A DNA stretch of 64,000 nt, taken from Caldilineaceae bacterium (GTDB taxonomy: Bacteria; Chloroflexota; Anaerolineae; Caldilineales; Caldilineaceae). The notes under the pieces are model-generated. The model searched no databases and was not told the DNA's origin. It saw only the letters and a list, made by a program, of their open reading frames with translations. Both the position numbers and the translations under genes were made by a program. Position 1 is the first letter of the stretch. Each line of letters begins with the position of its first letter. The stretch spans positions 1-64,000 of the forward strand of contig JAGRCP010000008.1 of NCBI GenBank assembly GCA_020433455.1. Direction: 5' to 3'. Positions 30,116-39,663 of this stretch are shown here, one piece after another.

Positions 30116-31993
30116 TTACCCTTCGTCTGCGTAACGCAGCCCAAAGCCGAAAGGATAGAGTGGATCCGCGGAATCGTAAGGGACGTCCGTCTGCTGGTTG
30201 CGTACGGCCTCCATGGACGATGGAAGTTCAAAGGGCAGCTTGCCTTCGGGGCGAGCCCGGCCGAAGATCACGTCCAGAACGGCCCGGTCGCTTGCGCCGA
30301 AATCGGCCAGGAGCGCCTGGGCCGCGGCGCTGATCTCGGGGATCACCGCGGGGCGATCCAGATAGATCACTACGATCGTAGGCGTTGTGTTCAGGAGTTC
30401 AAGAATCTCGGCTTTGGCTTCGGCTTTGAAGTCCAGATCGCCGTGGTGGAAGCCGGCGGCAAAGGCGTTCCTGGTCTCTACCGGAACCCAAGGCGTATCC
30501 AGGCGCAGGATGGCGAAGTCGGCTGCTTCGGGCGTATCGACGACCTGAGTATACTCGCCGGCCGTTTCCAGGTCCAGGTTTTTGACGAAAACTTTGGGTC
30601 CATCCGTTAGGGGCAGGACGTCACCTTCGTTTTTGAGCAGGGTCATAGCCCGACTCTGGGACGCCAGCCCGGCGGCCAGGGAAGCGGGATTGCCAAAGAC
30701 CTGAGCAACCCGGGCTTCATCGATGAAGGGGTTGTCGAAGAGGCCCAGCTCGAACTTTTGCTTCAACAGTCGCCACACGGATTGGTCTATACGCGCTTCG
30801 GTCAATTGTCCGCTTTCCACCAGTTTCAGCACAAAGTGGGGCAGGCTTTCGCCGCCGAATTGATCCACGCCTGCATCCAGGGCTTTTCCTACCCGTTCAG
30901 GCCCGCTCAACTCTTCTACGCCCCAGGCCCGGGCCGGCCAGATAAAACCGTCGCCGTGCATGTCGGTGATCAGGCCCCAGTCGGTACAAACGACGCCGTC
31001 GTAGCCGTATTTTTCGCGCAGCAAGGTGGTAATGATGGTTTTGTTGAACGACATGGCCACCTCTTCATCCGTCTGGTCCACGGGAATGCCGTAATAGGGC
31101 ATCATGGATGCGGTCCCGGCTTCTATGGCTGCTTCAAAGGGGATGAGGTGGTAATCAAAATTGTCGCCGGGGTAAATCTGTCCTTCCTGAAATTCGAAAT
31201 GGGGATCCAGCCCCTCTTTTTGCGGTCCGCCGCCGGGAAAATGCTTGGTCATGCAGGCTACGCTGTGGGGGCCGAGTTGGTCGCCCTGGAAGCCCCGGAT
31301 GTAGGCCGTTACCAGGCGTGCGCTGACTTCGGCGTCCTCGCCGAAGGTGCCGCTGATGCGCGCCCAGCGGGGCTCCGTCGCCAGGTCAATCTGGGGATGA
31401 AGCGCCACCCGAATGCCCACGGCCAGGTACTCTTCCCGCGCGATTTCGGCGAACTGACGCACCAGGTCGGGATCGTCAATCGCGCCCAGGCCGGTCGTTT
31501 CGCACCACTGGGAAAAATCTTCCACATCCATGGAGACGACATTTTTGCCCAGGTGATGGCGGGGATCCGAAGCCAGGGTCACGGGAATGCCCAGGCGCTC
31601 CTGCTCCGCCAGGCGCTGGAGGTTGTTGTACCACGTTGCCAGGGAGCTTGCGCCGGGGATCTGCCAGACGTTGAAGTGATTCATCTTCAGGTCGGTGACT
31701 TTGGTCTTGACCGGCGTGCCGAACCCTGTGAAGGCTTGCTCGCCGCTCGCCTCCTCGATGGAACCGTCGGGATTGACCCGCACGCCGTCCATGAAGAGCA
31801 TGCCCGCTTTTTCCGTCAGGGTCATCTGGGACAGCAGGTCTGCGATGCGCTCATCAATGGGCCGCCGCGGGTCCTCATAGACATCAAGAAGGCCGTTCTT
31901 ATTCAGATCCCGAAAAGTGACGCCCTCTTCCGTGCGCAGCAGCGTGGAGTGTCGGGCGACGGTTGCGTCCAGCCTGATTTCATCGTTTGACAT
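30116..31993 (-). CDS. Glycoside hydrolase family 3 enzyme (beta-glycosidase)
   Basis: A retaining glycosidase of 625 residues. The TIM-barrel domain has KHFPGGG (250-256) and the nucleophile D338 in VVCTDWG. A C-terminal alpha/beta sandwich (about 430-600, including AILRLDTPW and LPFELP) follows, as in beta-glucosidases and beta-xylosidases. The N-terminus (TFRDLNKNGLLDVYEDPRRP) is a calcium-loop-like lead-in often seen in this family. There is no signal peptide, so it should act in the cytoplasm. It stands between a sulfatase and the maturase, suggesting it cuts the desulfated sugar. Sugar specificity is not visible. Confidence 0.9.
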   Translation of the reverse strand: MSNDEIRLDATVARHSTLLRTEEGVTFRDLNKNGLLDVYEDPRRPIDERIADLLSQMTLTEKAGMLFMDGVRVNPDGSIEEASGEQAFTGFGTPVKTKVTDLKMNHFNVWQIPGASSLATWYNNLQRLAEQERLGIPVTLASDPRHHLGKNVVSMDVEDFSQWCETTGLGAIDDPDLVRQFAEIAREEYLAVGIRVALHPQIDLATEPRWARISGTFGEDAEVSARLVTAYIRGFQGDQLGPHSVACMTKHFPGGGPQKEGLDPHFEFQEGQIYPGDNFDYHLIPFEAAIEAGTASMMPYYGIPVDQTDEEVAMSFNKTIITTLLREKYGYDGVVCTDWGLITDMHGDGFIWPARAWGVEELSGPERVGKALDAGVDQFGGESLPHFVLKLVESGQLTEARIDQSVWRLLKQKFELGLFDNPFIDEARVAQVFGNPASLAAGLASQSRAMTLLKNEGDVLPLTDGPKVFVKNLDLETAGEYTQVVDTPEAADFAILRLDTPWVPVETRNAFAAGFHHGDLDFKAEAKAEILELLNTTPTIVVIYLDRPAVIPEISAAAQALLADFGASDRAVLDVIFGRARPEGKLPFELPSSMEAVRNQQTDVPYDSADPLYPFGFGLRYADEG

Positions 31994-32067
31994 GATTCCC
32001 TTTCCGTTGACGAGGGTTGATAGGAACGTGATACGTGCCGGACTTTTTAATGCGTAATGGGTAACGT

Positions 32068-33546
32068 TTATCCCGCTGCATGGGGATGCAGCCGCATGAG
32101 GCGATCTGCGTGTTGATCCCGGCCCGTGGCGCGCAGGCGAGCCAGGTAATTGGGTAACATGCCTCGGGTGTGAAAGGGGCCGCCTTCCCGCAGTACTGTG
32201 AGCATGGGATCAACGTCGTTGCTGCCGGTCAGGGCCATCTCGCCGTACCATTCGGCCAGCAAGCTCAGCCCTTTTTGAACAAGTTCAGGGTGTGTGTCAG
32301 CCAGATTATACTGCTCATGGGGATCCTGGGCCACATTCCACAGCATAACCGGGTCAATCTCCTTGTAACCGTCGTGATACGTGCGCAAGAGCATGTAATC
32401 GTCAAAGCGTACGCCCCGCTGGCATGACCAGGTCTGCTGACTCGTGACCAGGTATGCGCGTCCGGCTTCTTCGCCGGCCTGGAATGCATCCGTGAAGGCC
32501 CGCCCGTCCCAGTTGCCGGGAACCCGGCCGCCCGCCAGTTCGATGAGGGTTGCAGCCCAGTCAAAATGATAGTGGAGCGCGGCGTCTACGCGTCCCGGAT
32601 TGTATGCGCCCGGTGCGCGCACGATGAGGGGCACGCGGCAGGTAATTGCATCCGCTGTCTGGTGATCGCCCCAAATGTTTAGCTCGCCCTGGTTCTCGCC
32701 GTGATCTGCGCTGATGATAACCATTGTCTCATCCAGGACGCCATGCTCTGCCAGCGCATCCAGCAGGCGGCTGACGTGCATGTCCACATAGCGGATGGCC
32801 GTATCGTAACGGTCGATCCACCACTTCATGGCTTCCGGCCCGTCAATTTGATCCGGGTTGTGGAACTGCTTGTAGAACTGTTCATGGGGCAGGGTTGCGT
32901 CACCGAAACCGTGGGGCTCCTGGGGGCTGTGGGGGCCAAAGCCGTCCCACATGCGCTGCCACGCCGCCTCCGTCAGCCAACCCGGCAGGGGATCGTCGGC
33001 AAAAGGATTGCCCAACGCTTCCGGCGTGCGGAAGGGCGTGTGAGGATCCCAGTAGTTGACGTGGAGGAACCAGTTTTCCACCTGGGCGTTGCGTTCCAGC
33101 CAATGGAGAGCGTAGGGCGTGACGTCGTCAGCGATGTCCATGCCCCACTTGCCCGGATTGTAAATTTCGTTGTAGCCGGCATACCAGTGCCAGGCTGCAT
33201 GGCGTTCGCCGAACGAACTGACCGTTGCCGTCCGGTGACCGGCATCCCGCAGCGCGCTCATCCAGCTCGTTAGCCGGAAAGTATCGGAAAAGCCGCGCCT
33301 GGCGCCTTCGATGAAGGGCTGTGCCGCTGTGCCTCCGTGATTGACCACGCCCGTATGAAAACCGCAGCGCCCGCTCCACAGGGCCGTGCGGGAGGGCAGG
33401 CAAGGCGCATCGGAGATGTAGCAATTGTCAAAGCGCACGCCCTGGGTGGCGAGGGCGTCAATCGCGGGGCTGGTATCGCGGTGGTATCCGTAGCAGCCCA
33501 GATGATCCGGGCGCAGGCTGTCAATATCAATGTAGAGAATGCGCAT
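32068..33546 (-). CDS. Sulfatase 1 (Cys-type, cytoplasmic)
   Basis: This alkaline-phosphatase-fold sulfatase has 492 residues. The maturation motif is C49-L-P-S-R followed by TALWSGR, where Cys becomes formylglycine. N-terminal metal residues lie in YIDIDSLRPDHLG, and the later metal pair is in IISADHGENQGEL. The protein begins directly with the fold and has no signal peptide. The start is 3 nt past the stop of sulfatase 2, whose end supplies the AAGGA ribosome site. The substrate is unknown but should be a sulfate ester carried on a sugar, given the GH3 neighbour. Confidence 0.92.
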   Translation of the reverse strand: MRILYIDIDSLRPDHLGCYGYHRDTSPAIDALATQGVRFDNCYISDAPCLPSRTALWSGRCGFHTGVVNHGGTAAQPFIEGARRGFSDTFRLTSWMSALRDAGHRTATVSSFGERHAAWHWYAGYNEIYNPGKWGMDIADDVTPYALHWLERNAQVENWFLHVNYWDPHTPFRTPEALGNPFADDPLPGWLTEAAWQRMWDGFGPHSPQEPHGFGDATLPHEQFYKQFHNPDQIDGPEAMKWWIDRYDTAIRYVDMHVSRLLDALAEHGVLDETMVIISADHGENQGELNIWGDHQTADAITCRVPLIVRAPGAYNPGRVDAALHYHFDWAATLIELAGGRVPGNWDGRAFTDAFQAGEEAGRAYLVTSQQTWSCQRGVRFDDYMLLRTYHDGYKEIDPVMLWNVAQDPHEQYNLADTHPELVQKGLSLLAEWYGEMALTGSNDVDPMLTVLREGGPFHTRGMLPNYLARLRATGRDQHADRLMRLHPHAAG

Positions 33547-33549
33547 GCT

Positions 33550-35220
33550 TCATTCCTTAGGATATGCGGTCTCCCGGCTGGCCAGAAAACCGATACGATG
33601 GGCCCGGAACCAGAGCGGGCCCGGAACCGGCGAGGAAAACGGGCCGGTATACAGTCGCCAGGCCCGGCCGTCTTCTTCCGGATCGCCCGCGGCATTTTTG
33701 ATAGCCGCCAACGGGTCTTCCTGGTCGGATGATGCTTCGTGGCCGGGCGGGATATCCGTCCAGCCGATTACCCCGCCGGGTGTAGCGCACGTGGCGGTAA
33801 GCAGCCCGTTTGCGCTGCTTACCTGGGGCGCTTCAGTCCAGGCAAAACGGCCTGTGGGGCGCCGGCTTTGCAGCAATTCCGCTTCGGGCAGCATGCCCAG
33901 GTCCGGATAGGCTGCTCCCCACGCGTCCAGGGCCTCGCTTAGGCGCAGCAACTCCCCGGCATAGGCCGGATCCGCGGCCAGGTTGTTGGTTTCATAGGGA
34001 TCGGCCGTCAGGTCATACAGTTCTTCCGGCGGCTTGGTTGTGCTGAGAAAATGGCGCTGTGCGGGCGTGAGCAGCGTGGGCAGAAGACCCAAATTGAGCG
34101 CACCGGCCTCCTGGAAGCGCATTGTCCGCAACTCTTGCCAGGTGGAAGCGACCTGATCGGCATACTCCTGATGCTGCATGTAGGGGCGATCGGGATGCAG
34201 ATTGCGCAGATAGCGGAAGCGCGCGTCGCGTACGGTGCGCACCGTGTCCTCCGTTTCGCCCATGCGGTCCCGATGACCGAAGATGTAGTCACGCACGGGG
34301 GCGTGTACGCCCGCCGCGTCGAAGAGCGGCCGCGCCTGCATATAGGCCGGAACGGGTAGACCGGCCACCGCCGGCATGGTGGCGGCCAGATCCATGGTGC
34401 AAACGGGCGCGGTCCGGTGCGTGCCCGGCGCGAGCTTGCCCGGCCAGCGCGCAATGAGCGGTACGCGCAGTCCGCATTCGTAGGGCCAGCGTTTTTCCCG
34501 AGGAAAGCCCCGTCCGTGGTCGCTCCAGAAGATGACCAGCGTGTTGTGGGCCAGGCCGTCTTCCGCCAACTGGTCCAGAATATCGCCCGCCCAATAGTCC
34601 ATCGCAGTAATCAGATCGTTGTAGCGGGCCACTGCCTGGCGAAAGACCGGCGTATCCGGGTAGACGGGCGGTACGGGCGCGGCATCAGGATCGTGACGTT
34701 GGGCCGCGGTCAGGCGGCGGGTATTATGGGCGAAGCGCTCATCATCGGTATAGATCTGGGATTCGTGGGTAACCATGCCGTGGAACATGGCAAAGAACGG
34801 CTGATCTGGATCTGGGCGATTGCGCCAGTGGGCCTGGGGGCCGAAGTCGTCAAAGACCGTGGCCGGCGTGTGAAACTGATAGTCGGTAAAGGCGTTGTTG
34901 GTGCAGTAATAGCCCGCCCCGCGCAAGATCTCGGGGATGGGCCGCACCTCTGCCGGCGGTACGGCCTTGGTGCGCATGTGCATGGTTCCGATTGCCGTAG
35001 GATACATGCCGGTGATGATGGCCGAACGCGACGGCCCGCAGACCGGCGTGGTGGCCAATGCATTGTCATAGCGCACGCCTTCGCCGGCCATACGGTCCAG
35101 GTTGGGCGTGCAGGCATAGGCCGCGTCGGGATAGATGCCGGCATAGCAGCCCAGGTGGGGGTTGATGTCGTGGGTGCTAATCCAGAGAATATTTGGACGT
35201 TGCGCATTCCGGGAGGCCAT
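33550..35220 (-). CDS. Sulfatase 2 (Cys-type, cytoplasmic)
   Basis: A 556-residue sulfatase with C61-G-P-S-R (VCGPSRSAIITG). Metal-site residues lie in WISTHDINPHLGCYAG and FWSDHGRGFPREKRWPYE. RGFPREKRWPYE is the variant active-site loop seen in the N-sulfoglucosamine sulfohydrolase (heparan N-sulfatase)-like branch. A C-terminal beta-rich extension of about 100 residues (from about 455) is longer than in its neighbours. There is no signal peptide. It sits 12 nt after the fused ABC ATPase in the same direction, which ties the transporter to the sulfatases. The sulfamidase-like hint is low confidence. Confidence 0.9.
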   Translation of the reverse strand: MASRNAQRPNILWISTHDINPHLGCYAGIYPDAAYACTPNLDRMAGEGVRYDNALATTPVCGPSRSAIITGMYPTAIGTMHMRTKAVPPAEVRPIPEILRGAGYYCTNNAFTDYQFHTPATVFDDFGPQAHWRNRPDPDQPFFAMFHGMVTHESQIYTDDERFAHNTRRLTAAQRHDPDAAPVPPVYPDTPVFRQAVARYNDLITAMDYWAGDILDQLAEDGLAHNTLVIFWSDHGRGFPREKRWPYECGLRVPLIARWPGKLAPGTHRTAPVCTMDLAATMPAVAGLPVPAYMQARPLFDAAGVHAPVRDYIFGHRDRMGETEDTVRTVRDARFRYLRNLHPDRPYMQHQEYADQVASTWQELRTMRFQEAGALNLGLLPTLLTPAQRHFLSTTKPPEELYDLTADPYETNNLAADPAYAGELLRLSEALDAWGAAYPDLGMLPEAELLQSRRPTGRFAWTEAPQVSSANGLLTATCATPGGVIGWTDIPPGHEASSDQEDPLAAIKNAAGDPEEDGRAWRLYTGPFSSPVPGPLWFRAHRIGFLASRETAYPKE

Positions 35221-35232
35221 GTTCTTTTCCTT

Positions 35233-37311
35233 TTAGCTAACTTCCCAGCAGGCGGCAAAGTGATCGGGGCGCTTCTCTTCGAAGGGCGGCTCCTCCATTT
35301 TGCAGCGATCTACAGCCAGGGGACAGCGGGTGTGGAAGCGGCAGCCCGTAGGCGGACTGAGCGGGCTGGGCACATCGCCCTTGAGAATGATCCGTTCTTT
35401 TTTCAGGGTCGGATCGGGAATCGGCACGGCTGACATAAGGGACTGTGTGTAAGGATGCAGCGGGTTGCGGAAAAGATCATCGCGGCTGGCCAGCTCCACC
35501 ATTTTACCCAGATACATGATGGCTACCCGGTCGGAAATGTGTTCCACCACCGACAGATCGTGGGCGACAAAAAGATAGGTCAGATCGAACTCGTCCTGCA
35601 GGTCATTGAGCAGGTTCAGAACCTGAGATTGGATCGACACGTCCAGCGCGGAGACCGGCTCGTCGCACACGATGAATTTTGGATTCAGGGCCAGGGCCCG
35701 GGCGATGCCGATGCGCTGACGTTGCCCTCCGGAGAACTCATGAGGATAGCGCAGCGCGTGGTAATCTTCCAGACCTACCTTACGCAGCATGTCGATGATG
35801 ATATCCTTGCGCTCTTTGGCTGTGCCGATATTGTGCACCTTGAGGCCGTCGGCAATTGATTGGCCGATTTGCTTGCGCGGGTTCAATGAAGCGTAAGGGT
35901 CCTGTAAGACAATCTGCATATCCCGGCGCAGGCCCTTCAACTCCTGGCGACTCATGGAGAAGACGTCCTGCCCGTCAAACTGGACGCTGCCGTCAGTGGG
36001 CTCCTGCAGGCGCAGGATGGTGCGTCCGATGGTGGATTTGCCGCAGCCTGATTCGCCCACCAGCCCCAGGGTCTCGCCTGCCCGGATGGTGAAGCTCACG
36101 CCGTCCACCGCTTTGACGTTGGCCATTACCCGCCGCATCACGCCGCCGCGCACCGGGTAATATTTGCGGAGTTTTTTAACATCCAGCAATGTTTTCGCGG
36201 TTGTCGTACGCGTCGTTCGTTGGGCATGGACTTCGGCCGGCGCGACCGGGGCGGGATCCGACGCGGCCTTGGGCTTTTCCACCGGGGCGACGCCCGCCAA
36301 GGGCGCGACATGATCGCCGTCGCTCTGGTAGAGCCAGCACTTAGCCTCCTGATTGGCGCCTACCTGGAGCAGATCAGGTTCTTTGTGCCGACAGATATCC
36401 AGGCCATACTCGATTCGGGCGCTGCAACGCGCTGCGAAGTGACATCCCGGCGGCAGATCGACTAAATTTGGAACGGCGCCCGGAATGGCGTCCAGCCGAT
36501 CTTTGACCGTGCCCAACACCGGAATCGAGGCCAGCAGCCCTTGGGTATACGGATGTTTGGGCTGGGCAAAGAGGGTCTCCACCGGCGCCTGCTCCACAAT
36601 TTGACCGGCATACATCACCGCCACCCGGTCCGCCATCTCGGCAATGACGCCCAGATCGTGGGTGATGAGGATGACGGCTGTTTCCAATTGCTCTTTCAGA
36701 TTGCGGATGAGGTCCAGAATTTGGGCCTGAATGGTGACATCCAGCGCGGTTGTGGGTTCGTCCGCAATCAGGAGCTTGGGCGACAGCGCCAGGCCCATGG
36801 CAATCATGACGCGTTGGGCCTGGCCGCCCGACATCTCGTGGGGGTAGGCTTTAACCTTCTGGGCCGGGTCGGGGATGCCCACCATGCGGAACATCTCCGT
36901 GGTGCGGGTGTCGATCTCCGCACCATCCATCTTCGAATGCAGCTTGAAGACTTCGGCTACCTGGTCGCCGGTCGTGTAGACTGGGTTCAGGCTGCTTTGG
37001 GGTTGCTGAAAGATCATGGAGACGGCGTCACCCCGGATATGCACCATCTCCTTTTCGCTCATGGTCTGCAGCGGCTTTCCATCGAAGAGAATCTCACCGG
37101 AAACGATTTTTCCCGGCGGGCCGATCAGGCGCATGATGGAAAGCGAAGTCACGCTTTTGCCTGACCCCGATTCCCCGACCAGGCCCAGTACCTCGCCCCG
37201 GCTAACGTGAAAATTGACGCCGTCTACGGCCTTGACTACGCCGTCTTCTGTATAGAAATAGGTATGCAGATCGTTTACCTGCAAGAGCGGTTGTTGCTTG
37301 TTCGCCATCAT
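35233..37311 (-). CDS. Fused oligopeptide-type ABC transporter ATPase (DppD-DppF in one chain)
   Basis: Two complete ATPase subunits are joined. The first has GESGSGKS at 46-53 and the signature [19 protein letters not shown]. The second starts near residue 375, with GESGCGKS and [19 protein letters not shown]. Each half ends in the oligopeptide-transporter C-terminal cysteine motif ([10 protein letters not shown] and [10 protein letters not shown]), which can hold an iron-sulfur cluster. A 40-residue Pro/Ala linker (near [11 protein letters not shown]) connects the halves. It powers the two permeases encoded just upstream. An AGGAGG site precedes the start. Members of this family import peptides or oligosaccharides; the sulfatase context suggests sugars. 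Confidence 0.93.
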   Translation of the reverse strand: MMANKQQPLLQVNDLHTYFYTEDGVVKAVDGVNFHVSRGEVLGLVGESGSGKSVTSLSIMRLIGPPGKIVSGEILFDGKPLQTMSEKEMVHIRGDAVSMIFQQPQSSLNPVYTTGDQVAEVFKLHSKMDGAEIDTRTTEMFRMVGIPDPAQKVKAYPHEMSGGQAQRVMIAMGLALSPKLLIADEPTTALDVTIQAQILDLIRNLKEQLETAVILITHDLGVIAEMADRVAVMYAGQIVEQAPVETLFAQPKHPYTQGLLASIPVLGTVKDRLDAIPGAVPNLVDLPPGCHFAARCSARIEYGLDICRHKEPDLLQVGANQEAKCWLYQSDGDHVAPLAGVAPVEKPKAASDPAPVAPAEVHAQRTTRTTTAKTLLDVKKLRKYYPVRGGVMRRVMANVKAVDGVSFTIRAGETLGLVGESGCGKSTIGRTILRLQEPTDGSVQFDGQDVFSMSRQELKGLRRDMQIVLQDPYASLNPRKQIGQSIADGLKVHNIGTAKERKDIIIDMLRKVGLEDYHALRYPHEFSGGQRQRIGIARALALNPKFIVCDEPVSALDVSIQSQVLNLLNDLQDEFDLTYLFVAHDLSVVEHISDRVAIMYLGKMVELASRDDLFRNPLHPYTQSLMSAVPIPDPTLKKERIILKGDVPSPLSPPTGCRFHTRCPLAVDRCKMEEPPFEEKRPDHFAACWEVS

Positions 37312-37355
37312 TGCCTCCTTGAAGCTCGGTCGGATAGACCCTACTACATTGCGGC

Positions 37356-37440
37356 GTAAATACCGCGGCAGAAATAATGTCCGCTTTTTTCTCTGGTAAA
37401 GCGTTCAACTAACTGTTGCATTATTCCCGACGGGATTTAC
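37356..37440. repeat. Palindromic intergenic repeat, copy 1
   Basis: The arms GTAAATACCGCGGCAGAAAT and ATTCCCGACGGGATTTAC are imperfect inverted repeats around a loop of about 40 bases. The right edge touches the stop codon of the inner permease gene. The same architecture occurs at 39445-39522 and 47242-47318. Confidence 0.6.
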
Positions 37441-38363
37441 TACATTTTGCCCGACAGGTATGGATCCAGCGCGTCCCGGACGCCGTCGCCCAGGAAGTTA
37501 ACCGCCATCACCATGAGAAAAATCGCGGCGCCGGGCGCCAGGGACATCCAGGGCGCCAGTTGCAGGTAGCGATTGCCCGTGGCGACCATGCTGCCCCAGC
37601 TGGGCGTAGGCGGCTGAATGCCCAGCCCCAGAAAGCTCAGCGTCGCCTCGGCCAGGATAATGCCGCCGATGCTCAGGGAGGCGATGACGATGATGGGCGC
37701 GGTAACGTTGGGCAGGATTTCCTGGAACAGAATGCCGGCCGTCGATTTGCCCAACGCGCGCGTAGCCAGAACATATTCCCGCTCCGCGACGGAGAGCGTC
37801 TCGGCATAGACGATGCGGGCATAGCGAGCCACGCCGACGATGCCGATGGCAATGAGGGCATTGATCAGATTCGGCCCCAGCAGGCCTGCAATCACGATCA
37901 TGAGCAGGATGGAGGGAATGGAAAGCAGCGCGTCCATGACCCGCATGATGATTGTCTCCACCGGGCCGCGCACCGTACCGGCAATGAGCCCCAGGGTCAC
38001 CCCGATGCTGGATGAGATGAGCAGGGGGATAAAGGCGGCGAAGATGGATATGCGGCCGCCGTAGAGTATGCGGGTGTAGAGATCGCGGCCCAGATCATCC
38101 GTTCCCATCCAGTGTGCGCTGCTGGGCGGCTGACGCACGGCTTCGTAATCCGGCACGATGGGATCGTAGGGCGTCAGCAGCGGCGCAAAGACCGCGCCGA
38201 TGAGAAAAAGCACTACGATGACGGCCCCTATGCGGGGCAGAATGCGTCGAAACAGGCGGCGCAGAAAATAGCGATAGCCGGTGCGATTGCTGCGCTTGCG
38301 GCTCTCCCGGACTGTCTCCGGCGGAGCGGGATCGCCTGCATTGCTCATGGTTTGTGCAGTCAT
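37440..38363 (-). CDS. Peptide/oligosaccharide ABC transporter permease (DppC-like)
   Basis: A 307-residue membrane subunit with about six helices. The N-terminal cytoplasmic segment is followed by the OppC signature (HWMGTDDLGRDLYTRILYGGRIS). The EAA loop that docks with the ATPase is near YVLATRALGKSTAGILFQEILPN. It is encoded directly after the DppB-like gene, with AAGGAG before the ATG. Confidence 0.93.
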   Translation of the reverse strand: MTAQTMSNAGDPAPPETVRESRKRSNRTGYRYFLRRLFRRILPRIGAVIVVLFLIGAVFAPLLTPYDPIVPDYEAVRQPPSSAHWMGTDDLGRDLYTRILYGGRISIFAAFIPLLISSSIGVTLGLIAGTVRGPVETIIMRVMDALLSIPSILLMIVIAGLLGPNLINALIAIGIVGVARYARIVYAETLSVAEREYVLATRALGKSTAGILFQEILPNVTAPIIVIASLSIGGIILAEATLSFLGLGIQPPTPSWGSMVATGNRYLQLAPWMSLAPGAAIFLMVMAVNFLGDGVRDALDPYLSGKM

Positions 38364-38380
38364 TTCTTAATCTCCTTACG

Positions 38381-39337
38381 TTATGAAACCCGAATGCGGG
38401 GATCCAGCAGGCCGTAAAGCAGGTCTACTACCAGATTGACCGTCAGGTAGCTCAGGGTGATCACCAGCACCACGCCCTGAACGACTGGAAAGTCGCGGAT
38501 GAAGATGGCGTCGAGCCCCAGACGTCCCATGCCGGGCAGGGAGAATATCTGCTCGATGACTACTGCTCCGCCCAGAAGCGCGCCGAACTGGAGGCCGATG
38601 ATGGTCAGTACCGGCAGCATGGCGTTGCGAAAGGCGTGCTTAAAGACAACGCGCCCCTCTTTGGCGCCTTTGGCCCGGGCCGTGCGAATGTAATCCTGGT
38701 GCATCACCTCCAACATGCCGGAGCGGGTCATGCGCATGACCGAAGCCATCAGCCCGATGCCCAGGGTGATGACGGGCAGCACCATCCTCTCCAGGTTGGC
38801 CGGGATGTCTTCGCTGAACCGGACAAATCCGCTGGAGGGAAGCAGGCTTAACTTGACGGCAAAGAGGTAAACAAGCAGGAGCGCGACCCAAAAGTTCGGC
38901 GCTGAAATGCCGCCGATAGCCAGGCTCGTCCCCAGCAGGTCGCCGAAAGAATTCGGCTTGAGCGCAGCATAAATGCCGATTGGGATGGCAATCACCAGCG
39001 CAAAAACGATGGAGAGCAGGGCCAGCTCCATGGAGACGGGAAACGCACTCTTGAGCATGTCACTGACCTGCCGACCGCCGCGGATGGACGTGCCCAGGTC
39101 TCCTTGCAGCGCATGCCAGAGCCAGTCTCCGTACTGCACGATGAGGGGACGATCCAGCCCCAGCTCATGGCGCAGCGCGTCCATTTGCACTTCGGTCAAG
39201 CCATCCGTCTGTTCGACATCTACCAGCAGATAAATCGGGTCGCCAGGCGCCATGAACATCAGCGTAAAGACAATAAACGTTACAATGAGCAGAACCGGGA
39301 TGGTTGCCAACAGCCGTCGGATAATGTATTGAATCAT
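38381..39337 (-). CDS. Peptide/oligosaccharide ABC transporter permease (DppB-like)
   Basis: A 318-residue membrane subunit starting MIQYIIRRLLATIPVLLIVT, the standard DppB opening. The docking loop is MHQDYIRTARAKGAKEGRVV, and the end is the typical YLTVNLVVDLLYGLLDPRIR. Six helices are expected. Its ATG overlaps the stop of a 58-codon open frame (39334-39510). The gene is otherwise ordinary and pairs with the DppC-like gene 17 nt downstream. Confidence 0.94.
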   Translation of the reverse strand: MIQYIIRRLLATIPVLLIVTFIVFTLMFMAPGDPIYLLVDVEQTDGLTEVQMDALRHELGLDRPLIVQYGDWLWHALQGDLGTSIRGGRQVSDMLKSAFPVSMELALLSIVFALVIAIPIGIYAALKPNSFGDLLGTSLAIGGISAPNFWVALLLVYLFAVKLSLLPSSGFVRFSEDIPANLERMVLPVITLGIGLMASVMRMTRSGMLEVMHQDYIRTARAKGAKEGRVVFKHAFRNAMLPVLTIIGLQFGALLGGAVVIEQIFSLPGMGRLGLDAIFIRDFPVVQGVVLVITLSYLTVNLVVDLLYGLLDPRIRVS

Positions 39338-39510
39338 TTGATCACCATTTTTGGTATCTGATCGGCAAATCTGCGGAATGAGCGTTTTGCTCGCCGGGCG
39401 CGACGCTCTCTGCCGTTGATTTGTCGATAGGCCTCGTACAGTCGGGCGTACATATCCCGGCGGAAATTAGAGTCTTCTGTCTCTAGTCGGAACCGTCGGC
39501 TTATTTCCAT
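39334..39510 (-). CDS. Possible 58-residue basic protein overlapping the DppB-like start
   Basis: An open frame of 58 codons ends in TGA that overlaps the permease ATG (ATGA). The product would be very basic, with RQINGRERRARRAKRSF in the middle. The first 28 codons lie in the palindromic repeat. The other two repeat copies encode recognisably related but interrupted peptides (FRRGMYASLE-stop and FCRGIYAAM-stop, against FRRDMYARLY here). It could be a small gene with decayed relatives, or a chance frame across a repeat. No clear ribosome site is seen. Confidence 0.3.
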   Translation of the reverse strand: MEISRRFRLETEDSNFRRDMYARLYEAYRQINGRERRARRAKRSFRRFADQIPKMVIK

Positions 39511-39522
39511 CGGGATTTACTC
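39445..39522. repeat. Palindromic intergenic repeat, copy 2
   Basis: The arms GTACATATCCCGGCGGAAAT and TTATTTCCATCGGGATTTAC are imperfect inverted repeats around about 36 bases. It is the best match to copy 3 (about three quarters identical by eye). Confidence 0.65.
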
Positions 39523-39603
39523 TGTAACTCTTGCGGGTTGAGCCGCCTCACCGTGCGCCGCCGTAATGGAGTAAGGCTGCGTCAGAGATTTGAACTCCCT
39601 GAA

Positions 39604-39633
39604 CGTCCCCGGCGCCGGCCGACGCCGGGGACG
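39604..39633 (-). terminator. GC-rich hairpin after the binding-protein gene
   Basis: An 11-bp perfect stem (CGTCCCCGGCG and complement) with an 8-base loop lies 30 nt past the stop of the binding-protein gene, without a T-run. It may slow decay or partly end the transcript before the permease genes. Confidence 0.6.
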
Positions 39634-39663
39634 TAATTCTCCGGACTGACCTTGCACCGAGGA

